A stretch of 64,000 nt of DNA, taken from positions 1,178,001 to 1,242,000 of the forward strand of contig OX485803.1 in NCBI GenBank assembly GCA_950295325.1, in the 5' to 3' direction. This DNA is from Polytrichum commune. Lineage: Eukaryota; Streptophyta; Polytrichopsida; Polytrichales; Polytrichaceae. Position numbers and translations under genes: made by a program. Under the pieces are notes generated by a model. It was not told where the DNA came from. It was given only the letters and a program-made list of their open reading frames with translations, and did not search any database. Each line of letters opens with the position of its first letter. The first letter of the stretch is position 1. Below are positions 1-11,302 of this stretch, in pieces.

Positions 1-266
1 CCATTGCAAGAATCTTCCACATTTTCCATTAATAATGCAAGTGAGTTATTTTGACCAAGAGGTGCAAGTGTTGAAAAACACTTTTTCTCAATGGTTAAAC
101 ACACTTATACAAACCCACACGTGGCACCAACTAGCCTAAATGAATATAACTTCTTAGCTACCACTAAAGATGGCCTAATGTGATCTAGTTTTTTATGTGC
201 TAATACTTACTACTTGAGCTAGCCTTGCTAACCCCTAGATAGTCTAAATGAATTGTTGCTAGGCAA
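1..266. other. AT-rich intergenic DNA
   Basis: No ORF, RNA gene or clear repeat is visible before the tandem array that begins at 267. Confidence 0.5.
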
Positions 267-746
267 CCCAGCTGCCTTCTGATTCCAGTCCCGGGTGTGG
301 TCTAACCTCCAAGCCCAGCTGCCTTTGATTCCAGTCCCGGGTGGTCTAACCTCCAAGCCCAGCTGCCTTCTGATTACAGTCGCGGTGTGGCCTAACTTAC
401 CAAGCCCAGTTGCCTTCTGATTACAGTCGCGGTGTGGCCTAACTTACCAAGCCCAGCTGCCTTCTGTTCCAGTCCCGGGTGGTCTAACCTCCAAGCCCAG
501 CTGCCTTATGATTACAGTCGCGGTGTGGCTTAACTTACCGAGCCCAGCTGCCTTCTGTTCCAGTCCCGGGTGGTCTAACTTACCAAGCCCAGCTGCCTTT
601 GATTCCAGTCGCGGTGTGGCCTAACTTACCAAGCCCAGCTGCCTTTGATTCCAATCGCGGTGTGGCCTAACTTACCAAGCCCAGCTGCCTTTTGTTCCAG
701 TCCCGGGTGGTCTAACCTCCAAGCCCAGCTGCCTTCTGATTTCAGT
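267..746. repeat. 44-47 bp minisatellite, about 10.5 copies
   Basis: Units start with CCCAGCTGCCTT at 267, 314, 358, 405, 452, 496, 543, 588, 634, 680 and 724. Two unit types occur: one carries CAGTCCCGGGTGG and is 44-47 bp, the other carries CAGTCGCGGTGTGG and is 46-47 bp. They are interspersed, and the units at 543 and 588 look like mosaics of the two. No coding potential is seen. Confidence 0.9.
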
Positions 747-1453
747 ATATGAAGTTATAATACCCGAATGGGTATCCCAACCACTAGTTGCACCCTAATC
801 CAAACTCTCTCCTTCCCTAATCACATGTTTTCTAAGTTTTTCTTCTTCTTTCTTTTTCCTTGCTCCTAAATAATAAACTAATCTAACACACTAATTCCAC
901 TAACTACTAACTAATCAACACATGCAACTTTAAACTCTAAGAGCTCCCTCAATTGGGAGGCATTGAGAGAGAGAGCTTAACTAATTAACTTCACTAAGAA
1001 CTAATGTCTCACACACGTGGCTCAAGCTCTTCAAGAGCTTGCTCTCTTGAGAGCGCTTGATGGAGAGAGAGGAAAATGAGAGAGAAACCACCTTAAGTAG
1101 CAAAGAGGGAGAGAGGGAGAGAGAGGTGAGGATAGGGTGAGAGGATTAGCACCTCCAATCACAATCCCTTAACCTTCACCTTCAAAGTAGGGACTAATCC
1201 CCTTCCACCAAACTTCCTTCTCCCTAAACTACCAAGGTGGATCCAAAAGTGGGCATTTAACCCGCGGAGCTCACCTTGCTTCACCTTACCCCTTACTCAC
1301 AATATCAAGGTATACTCTTATTGAATTCAACCTTGAAATAATCACACAACACATTCTAAAGCCTAAACTTAAATCCAAACCACACTTCACTCTTTTTATG
1401 TTTTGTGAATAATCATAACACATCAAAGTCAAACTAAAATTGGTTTCGAAGAA
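747..1453. other. intergenic, no gene seen
   Basis: Purine/pyrimidine-biased, low-complexity stretches (GAGA runs near 965-1125). If the minus-strand ORF at 1454-2299 had downstream exons they should lie here, but none is recognisable. Confidence 0.5.
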
Positions 1454-2299
1454 TTAATCACCACATGTGGGCACCATTTTAGGCTCACAGTACCATGCCG
1501 TACAACACACGTCTATGCTCTCAAGGGTGATGACCTTCCGACCCGCTCCGTTCACATGTATCGCCCTATGGACATCAAATTTTTTGGTGGATCTTAGACG
1601 GAAATCTCCAAGCCACATTTCCTCGCAAATGGCCCTCAATTTATCCCTTGGGAACAATTGGCAACAACGATGTACACAACAATCCTTTGTGGCAACTTCT
1701 CTAATAGACTCCTCACAGAGCAACCTTTGACGTTTACATTCATTTGCAGACGGAGTAGCACGTGCCAATGTATCGTACTTCCGTAGGCCTTTGCGTGGCC
1801 GAATGTTTGCTTGGAGCTCCTGTTGGATTTGGATGTGTCGTCGCTCATGGTCATGTAAGCTAACCCCCTCAATTGTCACATTCCTCAACGGCCACCTTCG
1901 CAACGAGAACCTATGAGTTGGATTCACTTCGGAATGTACGAGTGATTCCAATATAACAACTCCAACGTCCTCGGTTCCAAGGGGGTTTTCATCAATGCAA
2001 TCTTGTGGATGTGTGTTACGACAAATACCCTCCGCCACAACAACTCCACTGTCATTAACAAGTACCACATCCAAATTCACCCATGAAGCTCGTGAAAGCC
2101 CCGCACATTCCACAATGGGGCAAAAAGGGGCAGATGGCGAAGGACTCCCCAAAGGACCTTCATCTGCACTGTCATTAAAACTATCCTCCCCGACAATGTC
2201 TAGCTCATCCCCAGACGAAGAATGGGTGTTGCCCATGTCTTCAGAGAAGGAGTCCCCTCTTCCACCAACTCCCTCCATTGCGCCTACACACATGCACAT
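1454..2299 (-). pseudogene. N-terminal part of a transposon-type Cys-rich protein (truncated)
   Basis: Open frame of 281 codons. The first 100 or so residues are acidic and Ser/Gly-rich. The C-terminal 80 residues hold a CC-x3-CC motif (CCVHRCC), then a basic helix-like stretch and ITLESIDVCCTAWY. From memory of the family, this Cys cluster followed by a TAWY motif resembles the start of plant transposon-encoded proteins of unknown function; no search was possible. The frame ends soon after TAWY, and a GTGAGC donor-like site lies there, so the ORF may be a first exon whose partners are lost. It lies in opposite orientation just beyond the palindromic tandem array at 2479-3342. It could also be a chance-preserved fragment. 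Confidence 0.4.
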
Positions 2300-2478
2300 G
2301 AAACCTCAACACACATGGACACAATGCAAGGTTCCAAAAGAATCAAATATCGGAGAATGCAAGACATCATGATCAATGGGGACACCCAGGATAAAGACAT
2401 AAGCAACACAACTACAATGTGAACTCCCAATACTGTGCGCAAGTCCAAAAAAAGTTCCACAAAATATTTTGGGAGGGA

Positions 2479-3342
2479 GTTTGGGTCGGCCGACCTAAAC
2501 TCTGTGGCACCATGGATTCATCCACAGCTTGCCCATGGGATGGGGTCGGGATTCGGTTGACCGACTCAAACCTTGTACAATGATGGGTTCAGGGCCATAC
2601 AAAATTCGATCACGTTGTGGAAAAAAGTTTGGGTCGACCGACCCAAACCTTCCCATGCTCAACCTACATCCGCCCAAGCTGAGGTAGGGGTTTGGGTCGA
2701 CCGACCCAAACCTTCACAGGGTAAATATACCTCCACTGTGCTAGGGGTTTGGGTCGGTCGACCCAAACCCCTTAAGGGTCAGAGAGGCACCCTGAAACAC
2801 ATGGGTAGGGGTTTGGGTCGGTCGACCCAAACCCCTTAAGGGTCAGAGAGGCACCCTGAAACATTGGGGTAGGGGTTTGGGTCGGTCGACCCAAACCCCT
2901 TAAGGGTCAGAGACGCACCCCAACACACTGGGGTAGGGGTTTGGGTCGGTCGACCCAAACCCCTTAAGGATCAGAGACGCACCCCAACACACTGGGGTAG
3001 GGGTTTGGGTCGGTCGACCCAAACCCCTTAAGGATCAGAGACGCACCCCAACACACTGGGGTAGGGGTTTGGGTCGGTCGACCCAAACCCCTTAAGGGTC
3101 AGAGAGGCACCCTAACACACTGGGGTAGGGGTTTGGGTCGGTCGACCCAGACCTGCTAAGGGTCGTACAGGCACCCTAACACACTGGGATAGGGGTTTGG
3201 GTCGACCGACCGCAACCTGATAAGGGTCGTACAGGCACCCTAAACAGTAGTGGACAGGTTTGGGTCGGTCGACCCAAACCTCATCAGGGTCAGACAAAAA
3301 CCCTAAACAATAGTGGAGGGGTTTGGGTCGACCGACCCAAAC
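2479..3342. repeat. tandem array of 22 bp palindromes, 64 bp period
   Basis: The core is an inverted repeat with arms GTTTGGGTCG and CGACCCAAAC around a 2 nt centre (GT, AC or GC). Copies start at 2479, 2627, 2690, 2747, 2811, 2875, 2939, 3003, 3067, 3131, 3195, 3258 and 3321; a decayed one lies near 2552. From 2747 onward the period is 63-64 bp and the 42 bp between cores is itself repeated (CCCTTAAGG-TCAGAGA-GCACCC). This is a satellite with a palindromic core, not a spacer-diverse array. The same palindrome recurs in the introns of the gene at 8268-14994. Confidence 0.93.
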
Positions 3343-4253
3343 CTCATAAGGGTCAGACTCAAAACCCGCCAACACTCGTGGAAAGATGAAGAGCGCCCAA
3401 ATACACCACAAAATCCGGCGTATAATACGGAGGATATTGCGTGGTGTGTTGAATTTGAGCTCATTGCAAAGTTCACGGTGGGCTTGCACCCTGTGGATAG
3501 GTGCTCATGAAATTCCATGCTCTGGAAAAAGTGCTCGTGAACGGCAGCATGCACAAACCTTTCAGTACAGTTCCGACTAAGAGTTCTCTCTACGAATTCA
3601 GCAGCGGGAAAGGAGAAAAAAATGACCAACTTTTGGGGGGTGCGCCCCTTTATACTATCCACCTCCGCTTCCCAGACTTAGGCATTGGATGCCTTTCCCG
3701 CCTTCTTCTCTTGCAGAGGTTATTTCGAACCTCCTTACATAATTCCCGGTTTTTTGTTTATTGTAGAAAATGCGCATCTATCAATGCCCCTCTGATACCC
3801 CAGCCGTCATATGACTTAGTCTATGATATTTAATCTATTTTTTTGGTTTTGTGTGGATATGACATACATCATTGGGAGGAAGGGTGGCGGCCACATTTAT
3901 TTTTTCAAGTATCATGACAGTATATTTTAACCAATATATAGATCCAAACACAACTCCATTCAATGCTTTCAAGTGTAAACCTATTTAGGTGGGGTTTGGG
4001 CCATTTGGAGGCTTCAATTATGAGAGAGTTTCCAAGGCTTGAGGCCATTGTCATGGTGAATAAAATTATTTATTTGTCTCCACTAAACCCTACACCCTAG
4101 AACATTGTTCTATTATCTCGCATGCAAGTGTGGCAATGACGAACGTATGTGGACGTTCTTAAGGGGATACTAACTACCAATGTCCCTTTTTAGTTCAATC
4201 TTTTAATGTTACTTGAATCCATCCTCAAGTTCACTTCAAGTTTACAAATGTGT
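3343..4253. other. intergenic, no gene seen
   Basis: Short overlapping ORFs on both strands lack composition or motif support. No repeat boundary is recognised. Confidence 0.5.
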
Positions 4254-5075
4254 GTGAGCAAAACATCAAAAATTGGACCCTCAACCCTTATATCATCCAC
4301 AACATGAAATACGTATTGACTAAATACAAAACCAATTAGGATATCATGTTTAAACGTCCCATATAACATATTCACATGATCAACATTGTATTTACTATGG
4401 CCTTCCGATTAGACTCTTCTTCATATTATGCAAACAATATCTGTTATATCTTCCTCCATTATCTAATACACGTGCAGAGAACAATGAATAACAACATGAT
4501 TGCTTGAATGGCTTCATTTGATGTTGTGCTTCTCCGATCTACTTTTACATCACATTCCATATATTAAATACATCATAAACCATGGTTTATTAGCGACTAT
4601 GCGATTCCCTAAAGTGAGCAAAACATCCAAAGTTCGACCCCTAACCCCTAATAACATCCACAACATTTCATGTTATTTGAATAAACACAAGAGCAATCAA
4701 TATATCGCGTTTAAACGTCTCAAATAACAAATTAACATAATCAAGATCGTCTTTCCTATAACCTTCCTTTAAGACTCTTCTCACCAGTAAGATAATGTTA
4801 TACATTGACAATGTTAATATGTTATAACCCTATCTCCTAAACCCTAAACCCTAAACACCAAATCTAGTTGTGATTCACTGATGCCCCCATATACAAACAA
4901 CATCTATTTTATGTTGCGCCATCATCTAATATACATGGAGGGAACATGTATAACAACATGATTGCTTGAATGGCTCCATTTGATGTTCTGCTTCTCCGAT
5001 TTACTCTTATATCACAATCTAATATATATTAAATATATCATGAACCATGGTTTATTGGCCACTTTGCGATTCATC
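4254..5075. repeat. diverged tandem duplication with an internal insertion
   Basis: Segments 4254-4420 and 4434-4613 are repeated in the same order at about 4615-4785 and 4893-5075. Shared marks include GAGCAAAACATC and GATTGCTTGAATGG. The second copy holds about 100 extra bases (4790-4892) containing a short CCCTAAA run. Divergence is high, so the duplication is old. Confidence 0.75.
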
Positions 5076-5273
5076 AAAGTCACAATATCAGGGATGTATT
5101 TAAAACTTGAGCATGTCAGCATTTTCAAATAAGGCTCATGCATTTCAAAACCCTTACAAAATGCAGTTGGGGAATGTATTCATTTAATAGGCTCCACACT
5201 CAAGTATTCTAAATTGTTCCACATGTTGGGGGGTGTGGGTAATCTTTTTTATTCATTCAATATCGTGTGAGTT

Positions 5274-5469
5274 GTTGGCATCATTGGTATAGTCTAGATG
5301 TCAATGATTACATCGTTAAATATCACGCAATTGTATGGTTTTCCTAACATGCTCGAACAAAAGAGAAAGCAATGTCCTCAATGTGTTTGGAAAATTTAGG
5401 GTATGGTGTCATGTAAGTAAGGGTTAAGTATTCGTTTAGCATAAAGTTTTGTTGTAAGAATGCATTGGC
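5274..5469. repeat. direct repeat, copy 1 (partner 6553-6749)
   Basis: About 196 bp beginning GTTGGCATCATTGG and ending AAGAATGCATTGGC. The second copy lies 1.28 kb downstream with moderate divergence. The end points match well, suggesting a defined element or a segmental duplication. Confidence 0.8.
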
Positions 5470-5531
5470 TATATAAATGGTTAGTTTAGTAGAATAACAC
5501 ATTTTATGTAGCACCTTAGTGTACTCCAGAG

Positions 5532-5690
5532 TTCAAGGTACATACTATTTAAGGGCTTTATGTTGGATACTTCAAGTTACATACTATTTAAGGGCTTTAT
5601 GTTGGATACTTCAAGTTACATACTATTTAAGGGCTTTATGTTGAATAGCCTTCAAGTTACATACTATTTAATAAGGGCTTTATGTTGGAT
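5532..5690. repeat. 39-41 bp tandem repeat, four copies
   Basis: Units beginning TTCAAG(G/T)TACATACTA start at 5532, 5571, 5610 and 5651. The two middle units are nearly identical. No coding potential. Confidence 0.85.
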
Positions 5691-6180
5691 GAACGAGAGG
5701 TGCACTTGTACACTTCAGAATTATGTCTTGCTATAACTTTTACCGACATTATCGTTTTTTACGAACTAAGTCATATCATAATTTTTCGTGTGCATACTAC
5801 CTACTTATGTTATTTGGATGAAAAAATACTTTCTATTAAATGTTACAGAAATGTGTAACTCCGAATGTTATGCCACACTAATTAGAGAAAATAGTCTAGT
5901 GGATTAGGAAATGATCACAAGCACAAGGGATTGAAAACTTGAGAAACTTGTACAAAAGCTTTGGTGGGGTGCGAGGTGGGGGTGGGGGGCATTTTATACA
6001 TCATAGTAGAGTTATACATGAAGTCTTGGATCAAACTTAGGTTTGAGAATATAACCATAAAGTCATCCAATTATTTCAAGGGCTTAGAACCATTTTTAAA
6101 GCAGGACCACAACAACATAGTCTAATGTTTGGGTCGTCCTACCTAAACCATCCCAAATTAACGAATATAGTGATTAATAC

Positions 6181-6544
6181 AAATGCAGCCTAAAAAATAA
6201 GTGACTTAGCCTATAAAATTTTGAGAGTGTAGGACAAAGAGCCTATGCACAATTTAAGAACATAGGATATCAACCTAGTATGTGATAAAAAACATGTAGG
6301 AAATTTTACCTACAAATTTTTTAAAAGAGAGGATTTTAGCCATTCATCCTTCTTCAAATTGGGAAATTAGTTGGCCTAAGTACATATCTTTAGGCTATAT
6401 CTTGCAGGAAGAGTAGAGGTTGAATCTAAAGATGGTGAGGACTTTCACCCTTAAACTCATTTGAATTTTAGCAACCTTTCATAACTTATAATCAACGCTT
6501 TAAAAAATAGTTGGTTAATCCTTGGCCTTCAAACGTGGTGAAAG
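6181..6544 (+). repeat. dispersed repeat, copy 1, truncated inside a tRNA-like segment
   Basis: This segment matches, in opposite orientation, the repeat at 57351-58325. It runs from AAATGCAGCCTA to the first half of the tRNA-like region (CCTTGGCCTTC-AAACGTGGTGAA near 6520-6543) and then stops, joining the direct repeat copy at 6553. It lacks the roughly 320 bp insertion present in the other copy. Confidence 0.8.
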
Positions 6545-6552
6545 GCATAGTT

Positions 6553-6749
6553 GTTGGCATCATTGGGAAAGTCTAAATGTCAATGATTACATCGTTATAT
6601 GTCACGAAATTGTATTATTTTTCTAACATGCTCAAACAAAAGAGAAACCAACGACTTCAACTGGTTTGGAAAGTTTAGTGTATGGTGTCATGTAAGTAGG
6701 GGTTAAGTATAAGCTTTGGCATAAAGTTTTGTTGCAAGAATGCATTGGC
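6553..6749. repeat. direct repeat, copy 2 (partner 5274-5469)
   Basis: Same 197 bp unit as at 5274-5469, including the ATGGTGTCATGTAAGTA segment and the terminal GAATGCATTGGC. Confidence 0.8.
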
Positions 6750-6859
6750 ACCGCACCTTAGTATATTTCATGTAGCACCTTAGTTCATTGAAATAAGTAA
6801 TACCCGCTAAGGGTTTAGAGTTAGGCTTTAGGATTTAGGGTTCCCCGAAATCCTAATTA

Positions 6860-7611
6860 CATGGGTACCCTAATCCTGTGGGCCGCCTATTGGCGGGGGT
6901 GGGGCCAATTCCCGAGGCGAACAAAACCCCAAACGTCACCTTTTCAAATTCTTTCTCTCTCTCTCCGCGGCAAGCATTCCCTCCGCGCCTCGCTTGGAAG
7001 CGCCGCTTTCGCGAAGCGCCGCGGCGATTTAGGCGCGGTATTCCCACCATTCTGCTTCTTCTTCATTATTTCTCTTTTTGCTCTTGCTCTTGCTCTTGCA
7101 TAACTCTTATCCAATCTTAGGTTTTAGGAAGAGTCTTGAAAAGCACAAAAACTTGCGGAGGAAAGGTTTAGTGCGTGAGGGTAAAGGAACTTAGTAGAGG
7201 AGTTTTCAAGAGTGTTGTTTAAGAGTGTTCAAGAGTGTTGCAGAGTGTTGAAGAGTGCGGCAAGAAGTTAGGAGAACATCGTGTAGGAGGTTGAGATTGT
7301 GCTTGTGAGTATCAGGAGTTCTTGTGTAGTGCAAAAGATTTCAAAGTCGTTTGAGCGATTCTGTAATTTTGTGATAGATTCAGGAGTTGCTTGAGACATT
7401 TAGAAGTCTTTTGAGAGATCCAGTATTTGTTTGAGAGATTGAAGAGTTGTTTGTGAGATTGAAGAGTTGTTTGAGAGATTGAAGAGTTGTTTGAGGGATT
7501 CCAGAGTTGTTTGAGATTGAATAGTTGTTTCAGAGATTCCTGAGTTGTTATTGAAGGTTATTGGAAAGAGACATCATCTACTCCAAAGTGTTTGCAGTGC
7601 AAATTTCAAAG
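6860..7611 (+). promoter_or_regulatory. probable promoter and 5' UTR exon of the 8.3-15 kb gene
   Basis: A locally GC-rich block with CT tracts (6950-6965) and TTGCTC hexamers (7078-7099) is followed by transcribed-looking GAG/TTG-rich sequence. A good donor (AAAG|GTATTG) lies at 7611/7612, and an acceptor (TTGCAG) at 8262-8267 sits directly before the first ATG. This fits a non-coding first exon. No TATA box was confidently placed, and the transcription start is inferred only. Confidence 0.4.
7391..7549. repeat. 20 bp tandem repeat in the putative 5' UTR
   Basis: About eight imperfect units of TTGAGAGATTGAAGAGTTGT. The middle three are nearly identical and the outer ones decay. Confidence 0.85.
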
Positions 7612-8267
7612 GTATTGTGTTATGTTTCTGGTCTCTTAGTGTTGTAGCATACACAACGCATAAGCATTGTTTATGCTACGTGCAAACTTTTAAAATATAT
7701 TAGTAAAAAACACTTTGGGGAGACGACCCAAACAAGGCTGCTGTTTGGGTCACTCGACCCAAACAAAGGAAGATGTTTGAAACCCTAAACCCAATCAAAG
7801 GCAGATGTTTGGGTCGCTCGACCCAAACACGGTCTTCTAAACCCTAAACTCATAAAGAAATCCATGATGTTAGATACAATATCAAATACAAATCCACCCA
7901 AAACTAAAAAATCCGATGTCACCATACAAATGATGTTCACATATAACAATATAAACTAGGGTCCTCTCATTCTTGGGTCGCTGGACGCAAACAAGGGCTG
8001 ATGTTTGGGTCGCTCGACCCAAATACAGTCTTCTAATTATAAACCCATCAAACAATCCATGATGTTAGATACAATATAAAATGCAAGCCCACCCAAAAAT
8101 AAAAATACAATATCACCATTAAATGATGTTCACATATAACAATACACAAACCACCAAAATACATGCGGCAATTTATTACATTTCAATTACATCACGTGAC
8201 TTCTATTCATTTTGAAGAAGTTTGGGTCGAACGACCGAAACTAACATTGGGATTTCTTTCCTTGCAG
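7612..8267 (+). other. putative 5' UTR intron with palindromes
   Basis: It opens with GTATTG and closes with a pyrimidine tract and TTGCAG before ATGGCC. It holds palindromes related to the array at 2479-3342: 7743-7764 (centre AC/CT variant), 7807-7828, 7971-7992 (decayed), 8003-8024 and 8220-8241, with a further remnant near 7714. The last one ends in AAACTAAC, a plausible branch site about 30 nt before the acceptor. Confidence 0.5.
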
Positions 8268-9593
8268 ATGGCCCCAAAGAAACAACCAGGCGAAAGGTGG
8301 TTCATGCTTGCGCCAGACATGATATGGCAAGAACACAAAACACCGGAAGATGACTCCTACGTTCCTAAGGACGGGCTTGTCCTCGCGTGGTCTATACAAG
8401 TGGTTAAGGGTTCGCAATACAAAATGATTTTTGTTGTGAAGGTTGGGACCGTGGAGAAGCACACATGGGCTACTCTTACGGGGTGGGAGGTGGCATCGGT
8501 TCAGTCTCTTGGAGACTACATGGATGTCATCCTCGAGAACAACGCTGTCCAGAACGCGCATATGTTTATGCACCAGTTCTCCGAACCCTTTGACGCTATC
8601 TATGCAAAAGAAACATGTGTAGAACCAGACGTCATCAAACCGGAGTCCATATTCATCGATAACAGTACATCGAATACCAAGGTCTCAAGCCGGTTCACAA
8701 AACTAAAACATGCAATAACCGTGTTGAACAAGGACCTGCAAAGCAAAACCAAATCACAGCAACCTGTGAGGCGGAAAGCTACCACAGAGGAAGGAGCAGG
8801 GTCGTCAAGACCTCAATCGGTGAGGATGCCGTGACCAGTACCGGCTGACTCACGGAGGACCACTCCCTCCCAAACACCTACGAATAGTGAGGCTCCTACA
8901 CCTTCTGGGAGCCGTCAAACAACTCCATCCAAGAAGGCGAGAGAGTCATCTGTGATGACTGACGAGCCAGTCTCACCGGAGTTGCGCATGCCGAAGCCCG
9001 GCGAAGAGGTGGATGCAGGGGAGTTGCAGAAAATCGTGAACAATTTCACGACGAAATGCTCCCACTGTTTTTTCATGGGCAGGGATTTCAAGTTCGACGT
9101 GAACATCAGCCAGTGCCATCTAGCGCCACCGGAGAAGTGTGTCTGGGCAAAGGAGGACGCCTACGTTGACTGGATAATCGCGCAGATCGTTTGCGAGCAG
9201 TTTAAAGACGACAGACAAACGATTGTAGTGATACCACAGGGTCTCAAGAAAATGCCTACCCCTGAAATGTGGCTAACAATTCAGAAGGGCGATTTTTGGT
9301 TGATAGACGGCCAATACAACGTGGAGGCATCCAAGAAAATCCAACTCATGAATGAGTGGGATGATCCCAACAATCAGAAGGAAAAGCTGAAGGTTTGGAA
9401 GGCACTGATAGTGTGGTCTGACGACGAGACCAAGCTCAGCGACATCTCCCGGTACTTCAATATGGGAAACAAGAAGAGGGCCTACCAAGCTTCCTGGATA
9501 AAGAATATCATGGCCTCGCGGGAGGTGTGGGAGTTCTATGGTAGGCCTCCCAAAGAGAGGGAGAATGCGAAGGACAAGAATCCCAAATGGGAG
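8268..9593 (+). CDS. exon 1: unknown N-terminal domain plus ParB/DGQHR-like region
   Basis: 442 codons from ATG (MAPKKQPGERW) to GAG|GTGAGT, interrupted by TGA at 8832-8834 (codon 189). The frame continues unchanged after the stop through a Ser/Thr/Pro linker. Residues 1-188 are not recognised. Around residues 290-410 the order is: IVVIP, then GDFWLIDGQYNVEASKKI, then WKALIVW, then DISRYFNMGNKK. That order resembles ParB/sulfiredoxin-fold and DGQHR proteins, where a GQH(R)-type loop precedes a strand and a helix with a conserved N. This is fold-level recognition from motif order, not a search result. The start was chosen because the acceptor TTGCAG abuts the ATG. Confidence 0.5.
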
Positions 9594-9808
9594 GTGAGTA
9601 TTGTTTGGGTCGACTGACCCAAACTCCTGGTGCAGCCTTGTTTATTTAGTTTGGGTCGATCGACCCAAACTACTGTTGCAGTCTTGTGTTTTTTTAGTTT
9701 GGGTCGATCGACCCAAACTCTTGTTGCAGATGTTGGTCATGATATGGTTTGGAAATCACATGTACATATCTAACACGCATTCAAATGTTATGTTTTGTTC
9801 ACGTGCAG
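9594..9808 (+). repeat. intron 1 with three palindromes
   Basis: GTGAGT...GTGCAG intron. Palindromes at 9603-9624, 9649-9670 and 9697-9718, each followed by a short stretch ending in TGCAG, form a 46-48 bp tandem unit that looks like a repeated palindrome plus 3' splice-site cassette. Confidence 0.75.
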
Positions 9809-11141
9809 GATTTTAAATACCAAATGATCAACAAATTCTCCTCCATTGATAATTCGAGCCACAAGCAGAAGAAATACAACGACCTCAAGGGGGAGATTTA
9901 CTTGATTACAGCATCTGACTCAGTTTGGAGGAAGTGGAAAACCGTGTTTGAAAAGCATGAGACGGGGAATTTGATCGACCCCGTACACTGGCGCTTTCTT
10001 CAGCCAAACCTCGCGCTTCAAGCAAATGAAGCCTCTCGTGAGAGAGTTCTTTAGAACTCTTCAAGGGCTGTCAGAGACGGAGGTGGAGAAGGCGACATCG
10101 CACATCCTGCACGTGGCACCCACGGCGAAGAGGTGCTGGGTGCACCCGAAGATTGTCTTCGTAAAGCCCAAATCCTTCGTTCCTTCATGCTACACCATGA
10201 ACAAATGGACGGAGAACAGGAAAAAGAAGACGACTATCGTGCAGGAGCTGCATAAATTGGTGCCAGAGAGGAATATTGTCGTGGATGGCGAGGTTCATGA
10301 GGCTAACTGGAGAGCATTCAAAGATGAATATAAGTTCACCAGTGCCTCCATGGCGGCTCTAATAAGGGAAGCGGGGGACGACTTCTTGCGGGCCAAGATG
10401 GTGAAGGGTGGGAAGAACCGGACGCTTCCGGATCACACAGCGCGTGCGTTCTCGAACTTCATCAAGGAGAAGAAGATTGTCCAGTTTGAAGGGGACGCTT
10501 ACTTCAACCTTGTCATCTTCGACCCTTTGAAAATTCAGGGCTGGCCAGGTCAAGACGCCAGAATGGCGATAAGGACGAAAGCAAGGGACCGCTTTCCTTT
10601 TGGGATGATTGATTTTAGAAATATTTCTGGAAGCTCATTTGAGGGCACGATGAGCACCCTCTTCTACGACCCCTTCTTATCTAAGTTCGTCGATTATGCA
10701 AGCCCTAAGTTCAGGGAGGTAGATATCTGGCTTTGGATAGTCGAGGATAGGAGGGCGGAGCAGGTGTACGAGCTTGTCCAGAAACTGTAGCCGGAGTATG
10801 CAGTGTCCAAGTCTCACTACATCGCCGCACCGGCAGAGGGGGCTTACACAACGTTGAAGGACAAGAAGACCAAGTTCGTCAACGTCTTGTGTTTGTACTT
10901 CGTGTACAAAGCGGAGTTGCTGAAGGTGCCGAACCACCCTATATCCCGGATGGACAAACTCTTCCAAGTTCCAGAAGGGTTGGGTGCCAACAAGTGCCTC
11001 TACGACGAGGCTAAATACGCGAACTATCCTGCAGATGAGCTGCGGATGGAATTTTACATGAGAATGATGAGGACGCTGACGAGGAGAGGGGACTGCATCT
11101 TCAACGTCTTCGGAGGCTCAAAACCTGTTTATGCTGCTATG
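9809..11141 (+). CDS. exon 2: beta-class DNA methyltransferase-like region
   Basis: 1333 nt, which is 444 codons plus one extra base. The frame shifts near 10020 at CTTCAAGCAAATG; skipping one base restores a continuous frame. A TAG at 10788-10790 then interrupts it. The segment YFNLVIFDPLK (near 10498-10533) fits motif IV (FDxxxxDPPY) with PPY changed to PLK. Further on, ELRMEFYMRMMRTLTRRGD leads into CIFNVFGGSKPVYAAM at the exon end, which fits the KPxxL...PGDxVLDPFxGSG block with the last Gly replaced by Lys. DPPY before FxGxG is the beta-class order seen in N6-adenine and N4-cytosine methyltransferases. The degenerate motifs suggest weak or no catalysis. ParB-like plus methylase fusions are known from phages and bacteria. 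Confidence 0.5.
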
Positions 11142-11302
11142 GTAAGTGACTTTCTATAGCTCGTAAGCAGGTTTGGGTCGATCGACCCAAACTAGGCTCT
11201 TTGCAGGTTTGGGTCGACCGGCCCAAACTACACATTGTACTTAGTCTTGTTTATGTGACTGCCTCGACAAATTCTAATTTCCCTATAACTTGGATTGTGT
11301 AG
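11142..11302 (+). repeat. intron 2 with two palindromes
   Basis: GTAAGT...TGTAG intron, phase 0. It holds palindromes at 11171-11192 (centre AT) and 11207-11228; between them lies a CTTTGCAG acceptor-like string. Confidence 0.75.

Noticed and set aside
2479-3342. CRISPR-like array: palindromic repeats at regular spacing
   Set aside because: The intervening 42 bp segments are copies of one another, not diverse spacers, there are no cas genes, and the context is a plant nuclear genome. It is a satellite.
4838-4860. Interstitial telomere repeat
   Set aside because: Only about three CCCTAAA-type units; too short to mean more than chance or a repair trace. The same holds for 62930-62957.
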